Notes under the pieces: model-generated
Told to the model about the DNA's origin: nothing
Databases searched by the model: none
What the model saw: the letters and a program-made list of their open reading frames with translations, nothing else
Made by a program: the position numbers and the translations under genes
Assembly (NCBI RefSeq): GCF_022827545.1
Contig: NZ_CP094669.1
Span: 2,260,001-2,324,000 of the forward strand
DNA length: 64,000 bases
Direction of reading: 5' to 3'
DNA from: Hymenobacter tibetensis
GTDB lineage: Bacteria > Bacteroidota > Bacteroidia > Cytophagales > Hymenobacteraceae
Part shown: positions 17,431 through 25,072 of the stretch, piece after piece
Numbering within the stretch: the first letter of the stretch is position 1
Layout: every line of letters begins with the position of its first letter

Positions 17431-19272
17431 GTGAAACAAGTTGGCTTGGGTGGTAAGGAAGTAACCGTGAGTAATGAGTTATCAAGCAATAGCTTACTCG
17501 ATGTGATTGTAGAAAAGATACGTACCCTGATCCATGCAACGCGCGAGGCGGTTCCTGTTGGGCTGGTGTTGCTGCTAACCGCGGCCGCGGATGCCGAAGC
17601 GCAAGGCCGACCAGCTAGTTCACAGCCAGCAGGCGGCGCGCAGCAGCAAAGCAGCGGACAACAAGGCATAGGTGGCCCGCCCGCGGGGCAACAGCAGCAA
17701 CAAGAGTTGCAGCGGCGGCGTCAGCAAATGCAGCAAGCCAACGAGCAGCAGAGTGCGCCACCGACTCCCCTAAATCCAGCCAGCGCACCAGCTTCTATGA
17801 GCCAGGGAAGCGCACCGGGCCAAAGTGGAGGCAGCCAAGGAGCACAACCGAATTCTGGTTCCGGGGGTGCGGGCTCTCCCGGCGAGCCTCGGGGCGCTAC
17901 CACGCCGCGTGCTCCTATAGGCGGGGCCATGCGCAATGCCAATAGCCAAGGCATGCAAACCGGAGCGGCCCGCGTACTGGCCGTGGCCCCGGAGCGCCTG
18001 AGCCTAGCCGACGCCATAACCATAGGGTTAGATAACAACTTGGCCACGTTGCTGGCCACCGAGCGGGCCGAAGAAGCACGAGCCTTGCAACAACAGGTGC
18101 GGTCTTTTCTGTTGCCTAACATCACGGGTACTGCTTATCAGCAAAACCGGACGCTCAACTTGGCCGCGCAAGGCTTGGGTGGCGGTGGGGGAGAAGAAAT
18201 GATGGGAGGAGGTATGGGCGGCGGAGCGTCTATTCCTTCTTTCGTGGGGCCTTTCAATACGTTTGACGCCCGCCTGAATTTCTCCCAAACGATTCTTAAT
18301 CTGGCGGCGCTGCGCGAATACAAAAGCACGAAAGCCGCCGTGCAGGTAGCGGACCTAACCGCCCAACTGGCTCGGGAGCAGGTGGCTACTTTTGTGGCGC
18401 TGGCTTATCTGAGCGCCCAACGCAGCAACCTAGAAGTAAACGCTGCCCGAGCCGATCTTCGGTTGGCGGAAGCCTTACGTGAGCTGGCTGTCAAGCAACG
18501 AAATGCTGGCGTAGCCAACGGTATTGATGTGGTACGGGCCGAGTCGAGAGCGGCGCAAGAACGGCTCCGCGTGGTGCAAGCCGAGGCCAGCGCCGAGCAA
18601 ACCCGCTTAGACTTAGAACGCGCTGTAGGGTTGCCGCAAGGCAGTTCCACTGCCCTCACCGATACGCTAGCTGTGCGCGCCGAGGCGGTGCCGTCCATTG
18701 ACGCTGCGTTGCAGCAAGCGCTGGCTTCGCGGCTAGATACGCGCATTGCCGAGCAAACCATCGAGCAACGTGCCCTCGACCGTAAGGCGCGTGCTGCGGC
18801 CCGCTACCCCACTATTAATGCTGTCGGTGACTATGGACAGTCGGCCAATACGCCTTTCAAAAACGACCGTGCTACACGCACCTACGGCGTGCAGCTGAGC
18901 GTGCCTGTGTTTGATGGAGGCTACACCCGTGGCCGGATAAACGCGGCCCTGAGTCAGCAGCGCCAGGCAGAGTGGGAGCTAGGGAACAGCCGCGGCCAAG
19001 TGGAGCAAGACGTGCGCACTGCTTTGGTAGGCTGGCGCTTAGGGGCCGAACAAGTACGGGCCAGCGAAGAACAGTTTCAACTAGCAACCCGTGAATTGGA
19101 GCTTGCCACCCAACGTTTCCGGGCTGGCGTAGCCGACAACACCGAAGTATTAGAGGCACAGGCCGGCTTAGCCAATGCCCGGGCTCTACGAGTACAGGCG
19201 CTAGCGCAGTACGGTGCGGCGCGGCTCAATTTTGCCGCCGCCACTGGCACCGCGCAGTCTTTTCGCCTGTAA
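17431..19272 (+). CDS. TolC-like outer-membrane efflux protein
   Basis: 613 residues. The N-terminus holds a hydrophobic segment (AVPVGLVLLLTAAADAEAQ) as signal, then about 110 residues of low complexity rich in Gln, Gly, Ser and Pro, absent from standard TolC. The two OEP repeats follow (SLADAITIGLDNNLATLLATERAEEARA... and ALDRKARAAARYPTINAVGDYG...), forming the channel and periplasmic tunnel. A Gly-rich loop (GLGGGGGEEMMGGGMGGG) interrupts the first repeat. It starts at GTG 17431, with another GTG at 17467 possible. First structural gene of the tripartite pump with the HlyD and MFS proteins downstream. Confidence 0.88.
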   Translation: MKQVGLGGKEVTVSNELSSNSLLDVIVEKIRTLIHATREAVPVGLVLLLTAAADAEAQGRPASSQPAGGAQQQSSGQQGIGGPPAGQQQQQELQRRRQQMQQANEQQSAPPTPLNPASAPASMSQGSAPGQSGGSQGAQPNSGSGGAGSPGEPRGATTPRAPIGGAMRNANSQGMQTGAARVLAVAPERLSLADAITIGLDNNLATLLATERAEEARALQQQVRSFLLPNITGTAYQQNRTLNLAAQGLGGGGGEEMMGGGMGGGASIPSFVGPFNTFDARLNFSQTILNLAALREYKSTKAAVQVADLTAQLAREQVATFVALAYLSAQRSNLEVNAARADLRLAEALRELAVKQRNAGVANGIDVVRAESRAAQERLRVVQAEASAEQTRLDLERAVGLPQGSSTALTDTLAVRAEAVPSIDAALQQALASRLDTRIAEQTIEQRALDRKARAAARYPTINAVGDYGQSANTPFKNDRATRTYGVQLSVPVFDGGYTRGRINAALSQQRQAEWELGNSRGQVEQDVRTALVGWRLGAEQVRASEEQFQLATRELELATQRFRAGVADNTEVLEAQAGLANARALRVQALAQYGAARLNFAAATGTAQSFRL

Positions 19273-19299
19273 TCAACCCATCGCCAACGTAGACTTCTA

Positions 19300-20628
19300 A
19301 TGGCACAAGATACCACCCAATCTCCCGCTCGTAGTGCCCCTCGCGACCCCGCCCGGCGGCAAGCAGCCGACCCTTCCGATGCGCCGGACCTCAGCGCCCG
19401 AGGCCGTCGTAAAGTAGAACAGCAAACCGAAGATGCCCCCGACGAAACCACCAAAACGCCCGTTTACAAGCGGCCGTGGTTTGTGATAGGTGCCATCATC
19501 TTGGTACTGGCCGTGCTGTTCTTCGGGATTCGCTACTACCTGCACGCCCGCGCCCACGAATCAACAGACAACGCCTTTATCGAGGGCGACGCTGTACGCG
19601 TGAGCCCAAGGGCAGCTGGTACGGTAAGCAAGGTGTATGTGCGCGACAACCAACTGGTGCAGGCTGGTACGTTGCTCTTGGAGCTAGACCCGCGCGACTA
19701 CCAAGCACGGCTCAATCAAGCCCAGGCTGGCGTAGTGAGTGCGCAGGCGCAGCGAGATGCTTCCGCCCGCGCCGCTACGGCGCGGCGTAGTGTCATTGAT
19801 CAGCAGCGGGCCCAATTGGCGGCCGCAACGGCGTCGTTGGAACAAGCACAAGCGGAAGAGCGCGCCGCCCAAGCCCAAGCGGCCCGCGACGCCCGCGACG
19901 AGCAGCGCTATGCCGAACTCTACAAAACCGATGCCGTGTCGCGCCAGCGCTACGACCAAGCCCAAACAGCCGCCCGTACCACAGCCGCTCAGGCCGATGC
20001 GGCCCGTAAGCGCACCCAAACCGTACGGGCGCAGGTCGGGCAGGCGCGCGCCGCCGTGGCCCAAGCCGAAAACGACTACCGCCAAGCTACCGAGCAAATT
20101 GGCGTGGCGGCCGCGCAAATAGGGGAGGCCCAGGCTGCCGCTGAAGAAGCCAAGCTGCAGCTTTCGTACACGAAAATTTACGCTGCCGAAACCGGGCGCG
20201 TCACGCGTAAGGCAGTAGATGAGGGGCAAACCGTAGCAGTAGGGCAGCAACTCATGGCGCTTACGTATGGTCAGCTGTGGGTAACGGCCAACTTCAAGGA
20301 AACCCAGCTCGAAAAGATGCGGGCCGGTCAGCCAGTTGAATTAGAGGTAGACGCCTATCCGAGTGAGAAATTTCGGGGTAAGGTAGAGAGCTTCCAGCGC
20401 GGCACCGGCGCCCGCTTTAGCTTGCTGCCCGCCGAAAACGCTACCGGTAACTACGTGAAAGTAGTTCAGCGCATCCCCGTCAAAATCGTGTTTGATGGTC
20501 AGCCCAACCTGCACTTGCTAGCCCCTGGCATGTCGGTAGTGCCTGAAGTAGACATCAGCGTCGAGCCGACCGAGAAGCCTACTGCACCTCGTAATGAGAG
20601 TGCCGGTTCACGCGCCGCCGTTCGTTGA
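19300..20628 (+). CDS. HlyD/EmrA-type membrane fusion protein
   Basis: 442 residues. A charged cytoplasmic tail (1-59), one membrane helix (61-80, FVIGAIILVLAVLFFGIRYY), then ESTDNAFIEGDAVRVSPRAAG, the hallmark start of EmrA-type adaptors. A long Ala/Gln/Glu coiled-coil hairpin (about 150-280) and a beta-barrel with TKIYAAETGRVTRKAVDEGQ follow. It bridges the MFS pump and the TolC channel. Starts 27 nt after tolC, same operon. Confidence 0.92.
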   Translation: MAQDTTQSPARSAPRDPARRQAADPSDAPDLSARGRRKVEQQTEDAPDETTKTPVYKRPWFVIGAIILVLAVLFFGIRYYLHARAHESTDNAFIEGDAVRVSPRAAGTVSKVYVRDNQLVQAGTLLLELDPRDYQARLNQAQAGVVSAQAQRDASARAATARRSVIDQQRAQLAAATASLEQAQAEERAAQAQAARDARDEQRYAELYKTDAVSRQRYDQAQTAARTTAAQADAARKRTQTVRAQVGQARAAVAQAENDYRQATEQIGVAAAQIGEAQAAAEEAKLQLSYTKIYAAETGRVTRKAVDEGQTVAVGQQLMALTYGQLWVTANFKETQLEKMRAGQPVELEVDAYPSEKFRGKVESFQRGTGARFSLLPAENATGNYVKVVQRIPVKIVFDGQPNLHLLAPGMSVVPEVDISVEPTEKPTAPRNESAGSRAAVR

Positions 20629-20685
20629 AATAGTAGCGGCTGGATGGCTTCTGCTCACTGGAATCACAATTTAACATAGTACTCA

Positions 20686-21303
20686 ATGGAGCCCCAATCC
20701 ACTTCGCCGGGACGCTGGCAAGCAGATTTGAATAATTTCTTTGCGACTGTAGACCGCGAAAACCAAGCGTTCAGCCACAACCTCACCCGGCAAGGTACTT
20801 TCTATTCGGAAGTGGCACGGCCGGCTCTGGAAGCGGCGGCTGAAGCCTTGCGCCAGCACGGCCGTACCTGCGAAACGGGCCTCGACCAAAGCCGCATCTA
20901 CCTGATTGTGCATCGGCCCGAAGGACCCGTGGAGTTTCAGTATGCCGTAGTGGCCGAAGCCCGCATCGAAACCGTCACGCCCTACATTCACTGCTGGTTC
21001 GAGGAAAACGAGTTAGCCGACAAAGCCACGGAGGCTGCCGGTCAGAAGGAGGAAACCGAAGATGAGGACGATAAGGACGAGTCGGATGCAGACGGCGAAT
21101 CGGAAGGCGAAGACGAGGAAAAGGACGAAAAGAAAGACGACAAAAAGCCCGCTCGCACGAAAACCATCGAGCTGCTTAGCACTTGGACGGAAGGGCGCGA
21201 AATTGAGAGCGTAACGCGCGAGGAAATCCTGGCTGATTTTACCACGCACTACAAGGAAGCCGTGACGCGGCTGCGCACGCATTTGCATACCACGCCGCAG
21301 TAG
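20686..21303 (+). CDS. unknown acidic-linker protein in efflux operon
   Basis: 205 residues, cytoplasmic by lack of signal. Two ordered parts are split by a strongly acidic/basic stretch of about 50 residues made almost only of Glu, Asp and Lys (near residues 115-155). The first part (LNNFFATVDRENQAFSHNL...) and the last (REEILADFTTHYKEAVTRLR) look helical. It lies between the adaptor and the MFS gene with short gaps (57 and 21 nt), so it is almost certainly cotranscribed with the pump. I recognise no family; a role as pump-associated factor is speculative. Confidence 0.75.
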   Translation: MEPQSTSPGRWQADLNNFFATVDRENQAFSHNLTRQGTFYSEVARPALEAAAEALRQHGRTCETGLDQSRIYLIVHRPEGPVEFQYAVVAEARIETVTPYIHCWFEENELADKATEAAGQKEETEDEDDKDESDADGESEGEDEEKDEKKDDKKPARTKTIELLSTWTEGREIESVTREEILADFTTHYKEAVTRLRTHLHTTPQ

Positions 21304-21324
21304 TGGCCGCTCGAAGTAGTAGCT

Positions 21325-22947
21325 ATGAGCTCAACCAAAACCTTGAAAAAACCAGCCAGTGATGCCACTGCTAGCCACGGGGGCAACCTCAAGTGGATTA
21401 TTGCGGTGACGGTGGCCATGGCAACGTTCATGGAAGTGCTGGACGATACCAGCGTGTCGGTAGCGCTGTCGCAGATTGGAGGAAACCTGAGCGCCGCCGA
21501 AGACGAGGTAACATGGGTGGTAACGGCGCAACTGGTATCGAAGGCGGTAGTGCTGCCGGTGGCCGGGTTTCTGGCTACGGTGGTGGGGCGTAAGCGCCTG
21601 TTCTCGATTTGCCTGCTGGCCTACGGTGCTACTTCGCTGCTGTGCGGTTTGTCGCCATCCATTGGGTTTCTGGTGTTCATGCGCGTGATACAAGGGCTGA
21701 GCGGCGGCATGCTTTCGCCCATGGCGCAGGCCATTCTGACCGATACTTTTCCACCGGCGCAACGCGGGCTAGCGTTTGCGGCCTACGGGGTAGCCACGGT
21801 GGTAGCGCCCACTGTCGGGCCCACGCTAGGCGGCTACCTCGTCGATAATGCCAGCTGGAACTGGGTGTTTTTCGTGAACGTGCCGGTAGCCATCGTAACG
21901 GCTTTTCTGGTGTCGATACTAGTGAAAGACCCGCCGGCGATGGTGAAGGAGAAAGCCGCGAAGTGGGCTGGTGGGCTCAAGGTTGACTATATCGGGCTCA
22001 GCTTGCTGGCAGTAGGTCTTAGTGCGCTGCAATATGTACTGAGCCGCGGCGAAAGGGAAGAATGGTTCAGCTCGGGCTCCATTACGGCGCTATCCGTGGT
22101 GGCTGCCATAGCATTGGTAACCGGAGTTATATGGGAGCTGCGCTCCAAAGATCCTGTCATCGACCTGAAACTGCTCCGGCACCGCAACTTCGCGGCGGCA
22201 GTGCTAGTGATGTTTGCGGTGGGTGCGGTGCTGTTTAGTAGCTCCACGCAACTCCCCTTGTTTCTGCAAAACCTGTTGGGCTACACCGCCGTGAAAAGCG
22301 GATTGGCTATTTCGCCGGGCGGGGCGTCGGTACTGCTGCTGATGCCGGTAGTGGGGGTGCTGTCGGGTAAGGTACAAGCGCGCTGGATGATCTTGTTCGG
22401 CTTGATCATCAGCACCCTTGCGCTGTTCAACTACGCCCATGTACTCAGCTCCGACATCGACTTTGCGAGTGTAGCTAAGGCCCGCGTGTATCAAAGTATG
22501 GGCTTGGCTTTCCTGTTTGTGCCCATCAGTGTAGCCGCCTACGTGGGCATTGCCAAAAACAAAACCAACCAGGCGGCTACGCTCATCAACCTGGCGCAGT
22601 CGTTGGGTGGCAGCTTCGGCATTGCCGCTATTACCACCCTGATTGCCCGCCGCGCGCAGTTCCACCAAAGCCGCATCATCGACAGCCTCAACTTCTCGAA
22701 TCCCAATTATGAAGCAGGCGTGCAAAGCTTAGCTTCCACCCAAGCCACCGTTGGTGGTAGCCTAGCCGAAGCAACGGAGCGCGCCCAAGCCACTATATAT
22801 GGTGCCGTGCAGCTGCAGGCCAACATCCTGTCCTATATCGATTCCTTTTATCTGCTGGGATTCGCTTGCTTGCTATCGATACCGCTCGTGTTTATGATGC
22901 GCGCCAACAAACCCGGCCAAGACGGACAGGCCGGCGCCGCGGGGTAG
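21325..22947 (+). CDS. EmrB/QacA-type MFS multidrug transporter (DHA2)
   Basis: 540 residues with about 14 membrane helices, the DHA2 topology. Motifs: DDTSVSVALSQIGG in helix 1 (motif D1-like), motif A region GRKRLFSICLLAYG, and motif C-like VVAPTVGPTLGGYLVD in helix 5. It exports drugs using the proton gradient, and with the TolC and EmrA-like proteins upstream would span both membranes. Last gene of the operon. Confidence 0.92.
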   Translation: MSSTKTLKKPASDATASHGGNLKWIIAVTVAMATFMEVLDDTSVSVALSQIGGNLSAAEDEVTWVVTAQLVSKAVVLPVAGFLATVVGRKRLFSICLLAYGATSLLCGLSPSIGFLVFMRVIQGLSGGMLSPMAQAILTDTFPPAQRGLAFAAYGVATVVAPTVGPTLGGYLVDNASWNWVFFVNVPVAIVTAFLVSILVKDPPAMVKEKAAKWAGGLKVDYIGLSLLAVGLSALQYVLSRGEREEWFSSGSITALSVVAAIALVTGVIWELRSKDPVIDLKLLRHRNFAAAVLVMFAVGAVLFSSSTQLPLFLQNLLGYTAVKSGLAISPGGASVLLLMPVVGVLSGKVQARWMILFGLIISTLALFNYAHVLSSDIDFASVAKARVYQSMGLAFLFVPISVAAYVGIAKNKTNQAATLINLAQSLGGSFGIAAITTLIARRAQFHQSRIIDSLNFSNPNYEAGVQSLASTQATVGGSLAEATERAQATIYGAVQLQANILSYIDSFYLLGFACLLSIPLVFMMRANKPGQDGQAGAAG

Positions 22948-23013
22948 GAGGTAAGCAGGTAGTTATTCTAGATAAGCCTGTAAGGCCACTCCATTTTCAA
23001 CTTCAACTATGTA

Positions 23014-23046
23014 CTTGTGAATGCGCGAAGGCTGGACTTACCTTTG
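23014..23046 (+). promoter_or_regulatory. promoter of the sulfur leader unit 1
   Basis: CTTG (23014-23017), 21 nt, then TACCTTTG (23039-23046). The predicted start, 7 nt later, is 23053, the first base of CAATTCTTTACC, a 12-nt box shared exactly with leader unit 2. Confidence 0.7.
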
Positions 23047-23075
23047 CGGCACCAATTCTTTACCGACGAAGGATT

Positions 23076-23189
23076 GTTTTTATACAGAGGCGCTGAGAGA
23101 CAGGCTCTAAGACGCGCCGGCAACCCCCGCTACCCGCGGAACGGTGCCAACCGAAGGCCAGCGGATTCACTCTCTGGCTATATAAAAAC
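23076..23189 (+). promoter_or_regulatory. SAM-I type riboswitch (unit 1)
   Basis: Closed by a perfect 9-bp P1 stem, GTTTTTATA (23076-23084) with TATAAAAAC (23181-23189). The core has the SAM-I landmarks in order: CAGAGGCGCTGAGAGACAGG, GGCTC, GACGC, CCGGCAACC and, after the P3 hairpin, GGTGCCAACC, then a P4-like hairpin. It binds S-adenosylmethionine in this class and normally shuts off sulfur and methionine genes. It precedes a Cys-rich leader ORF and an amino acid permease. Compare 38625-38718. Confidence 0.88.
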
Positions 23190-23197
23190 AAGTTGCC

Positions 23198-23299
23198 GTG
23201 CCTCATTCACTGAACACCCCGCTTTTTCTACTTGCTACTTCATTCGCTGCGCCTGCGGGCCGCGGGTGGGTTTGTTGTGGCGTGGGTTGTTGTTGCTGA
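23198..23299 (+). CDS. Cys-rich leader peptide (unit 1)
   Basis: A 33-codon ORF starting at GTG 23198, 8 nt after the riboswitch P1 stem, and ending TGT-TGT-TGC-TGA. The C-terminal part reads WVCCGVGCCC, with five Cys in ten residues. The sister leader at 38500-38616 also begins with GTG after the same sequence (AACAAGTTGCC) and also ends GCCC-stop, while the rest differs. Conservation of position, start and terminal Cys run, but not of the remaining sequence, points to a leader peptide that senses Cys-tRNA, not a functional protein. Polycysteine leader ORFs acting as cysteine attenuators are known from mycobacteria; here the role is inferred. Confidence 0.65.
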   Translation: MPHSLNTPLFLLATSFAAPAGRGWVCCGVGCCC

Positions 23300-23528
23300 G
23301 CGATACACAAAAGTTGATTTCTAGGGTTTGCCGTCGCATGGTGCTGCGTCCTGCGCCCATAGGCACCTAATCAGTCCTGCTTCCAATTACTTTTTCCTTA
23401 TCTGGTCTAAGCCTAACGGGCTGCGTATAACGCGGGCATTACGTCCGCACTACCAGCCACTTGGTGCATCCACAACCAGGTTTACTCAACGGGTGAGCGT
23501 GCATTAGCGCGTGCCTACACAACTTTTT
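23300..23528 (+). other. leader downstream of Cys-rich peptide
   Basis: 229 nt between the leader peptide stop and the permease. It contains a GGTGC...GGCACC pairing (23340-23367) and a 6-bp hairpin (23432-23448), but no canonical terminator with U-tract. Any attenuation mechanism here is unresolved. Confidence 0.4.
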
Positions 23529-24989
23529 ATGCTTAAAAAATCATTGGAACTACTGCGGCTCGAAGCTGCCGAAACTGGTTCCCACACGCTTAAACGAAGT
23601 CTGAATGGCTTCAACCTGATTACCATTGGTATCGGGGTAATTATTGGGGCGGGCTTGTTCTCGCTCACCGGTATTGCCGCCGCCAACAACACCGGCCCAG
23701 CCGTGACGCTCTCGTTTGTAGTGGCCGCCGTAGGTTGTGCGTTTTCGGCCCTCTGCTACGCCGAGTTTGCCTCTATGGTACCCGTGTCGGGGTCGGCTTA
23801 CACCTATGCCTATGCTACGATGGGCGAGCTGTTTGCCTGGATAATTGGGTGGGACTTGGTGCTCGAATACTCGGTTGGGGCGGCTACGGTGGCCATTAGC
23901 TGGTCGCAATACCTGGTGAAGTTTCTGGCCAAGTACAACCTGCACATTCCGGCGCAACTAGTCATGTCGCCCTTCGAAACAGCCACGCTGGCCGATGGCA
24001 CGTCGGTGCACGGTTTCGTGAACGTGCCGGCCATGCTGATTGTGCTGGCTATTACAGCTATTATCATTCGCGGAACGTCAGGGTCGGCGTGGTTTAATGC
24101 GTTGGTCGTCACGCTGAAAGTATCGGTGGTGCTGGTGTTCATTGCCCTAGGCTGGCAGTACATCGACCCGGCCAACTATCAACCGTATATCCCCGAGAAT
24201 ACCGGGACGTTTGGAGAGTTTGGACTAAGTGGCATTCTGCGCGGAGCGGGTGTTATCTTCTTCGTGTTTATTGGCTTCGACATCGTGGCGACTATGGCGC
24301 AGGAAACCAAGAACCCGCAGCGCAATATGCCCATCGGCATTATCGGGTCCCTGCTGATTTGCACCGTGCTATTTGTGCTTTTCGGACACGTAATGACCGG
24401 TTTGGCTAACTACACTGAGTTCAAGAACAGCGCCGCACCGGTGGCTATTGCCATCGAGAAAACGCCGTATGCTTGGCTATCGGCCGCCGTTATTCTGGCT
24501 ATCATTATCGGCTACACCTCGGTTATTTTGGTGGATTTGTTGGGGCAGAGCCGGGTGTTTTTCTCGATGGCCAAGGATGGCTTGCTGCCGCCAGTGTTTG
24601 GTAAGATTCACCCCACGTTCCGTACGCCGCTGCAATCCAACCTGCTGCTCGGCTTATTCATTGCCCTGTTTGCGGGCTTCGTGCCGATTTCAGTAGTAGG
24701 CGAAATGACCAGTATTGGTACGCTGCTGGCCTTCGTGATGGTGTGCTTGGGCATCCTGATTATGCGCAAGAAAGAGCCGAACGCGCCGCGTGGTTTCCGC
24801 ACGCCGTGGGTGCCCGTGGTACCTATTCTCGGCATCCTGACTTGCTTGGTAATGATGGTGTCGTTGCCGTGGGAAACGTGGTTGCGGCTAGGGGTATGGC
24901 TGGCTATTGGCCTAGCTATCTACTATGGCTACGGCAAGAAGCACAGCAAACTGCGGCAGCAAAGTGAGCTGCCTGCACAAGAAGTATAG
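23529..24989 (+). CDS. APC-superfamily amino acid permease
   Basis: 486 residues, 12 or so membrane helices. IGIGVIIGAGLFSLTG in helix 1 and GFDIVATMAQETKNPQRNMP in the helix 6 region are typical of cationic amino acid transporter (CAT, YfnA-like) members, which import amino acids with protons. Start taken at ATG 23529 (MLKKSLELLRLEA); GTG 23511 is possible. A SAM riboswitch and Cys-rich leader lie upstream on the same strand, which suggests import of methionine, cysteine or a related sulfur compound rather than Lys/Arg. Followed by a perfect terminator. Confidence 0.87.
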   Translation: MLKKSLELLRLEAAETGSHTLKRSLNGFNLITIGIGVIIGAGLFSLTGIAAANNTGPAVTLSFVVAAVGCAFSALCYAEFASMVPVSGSAYTYAYATMGELFAWIIGWDLVLEYSVGAATVAISWSQYLVKFLAKYNLHIPAQLVMSPFETATLADGTSVHGFVNVPAMLIVLAITAIIIRGTSGSAWFNALVVTLKVSVVLVFIALGWQYIDPANYQPYIPENTGTFGEFGLSGILRGAGVIFFVFIGFDIVATMAQETKNPQRNMPIGIIGSLLICTVLFVLFGHVMTGLANYTEFKNSAAPVAIAIEKTPYAWLSAAVILAIIIGYTSVILVDLLGQSRVFFSMAKDGLLPPVFGKIHPTFRTPLQSNLLLGLFIALFAGFVPISVVGEMTSIGTLLAFVMVCLGILIMRKKEPNAPRGFRTPWVPVVPILGILTCLVMMVSLPWETWLRLGVWLAIGLAIYYGYGKKHSKLRQQSELPAQEV

Positions 24990-25008
24990 CACGTACATTA
25001 TTGAAAAT

Positions 25009-25044
25009 ACAAACGCCCCGACCAGTGCTGGTCGGGGCGTTTGT
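25009..25044. terminator. bidirectional terminator
   Basis: 17-bp perfect inverted repeat (arm core AAACGCCCCGACCAG) between the convergent permease and sulfate operon, with A/T runs on both sides. Confidence 0.88.
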
Positions 25045-25072
25045 GTTTATAGAAGAGCGGCCAAAGGTTGCG

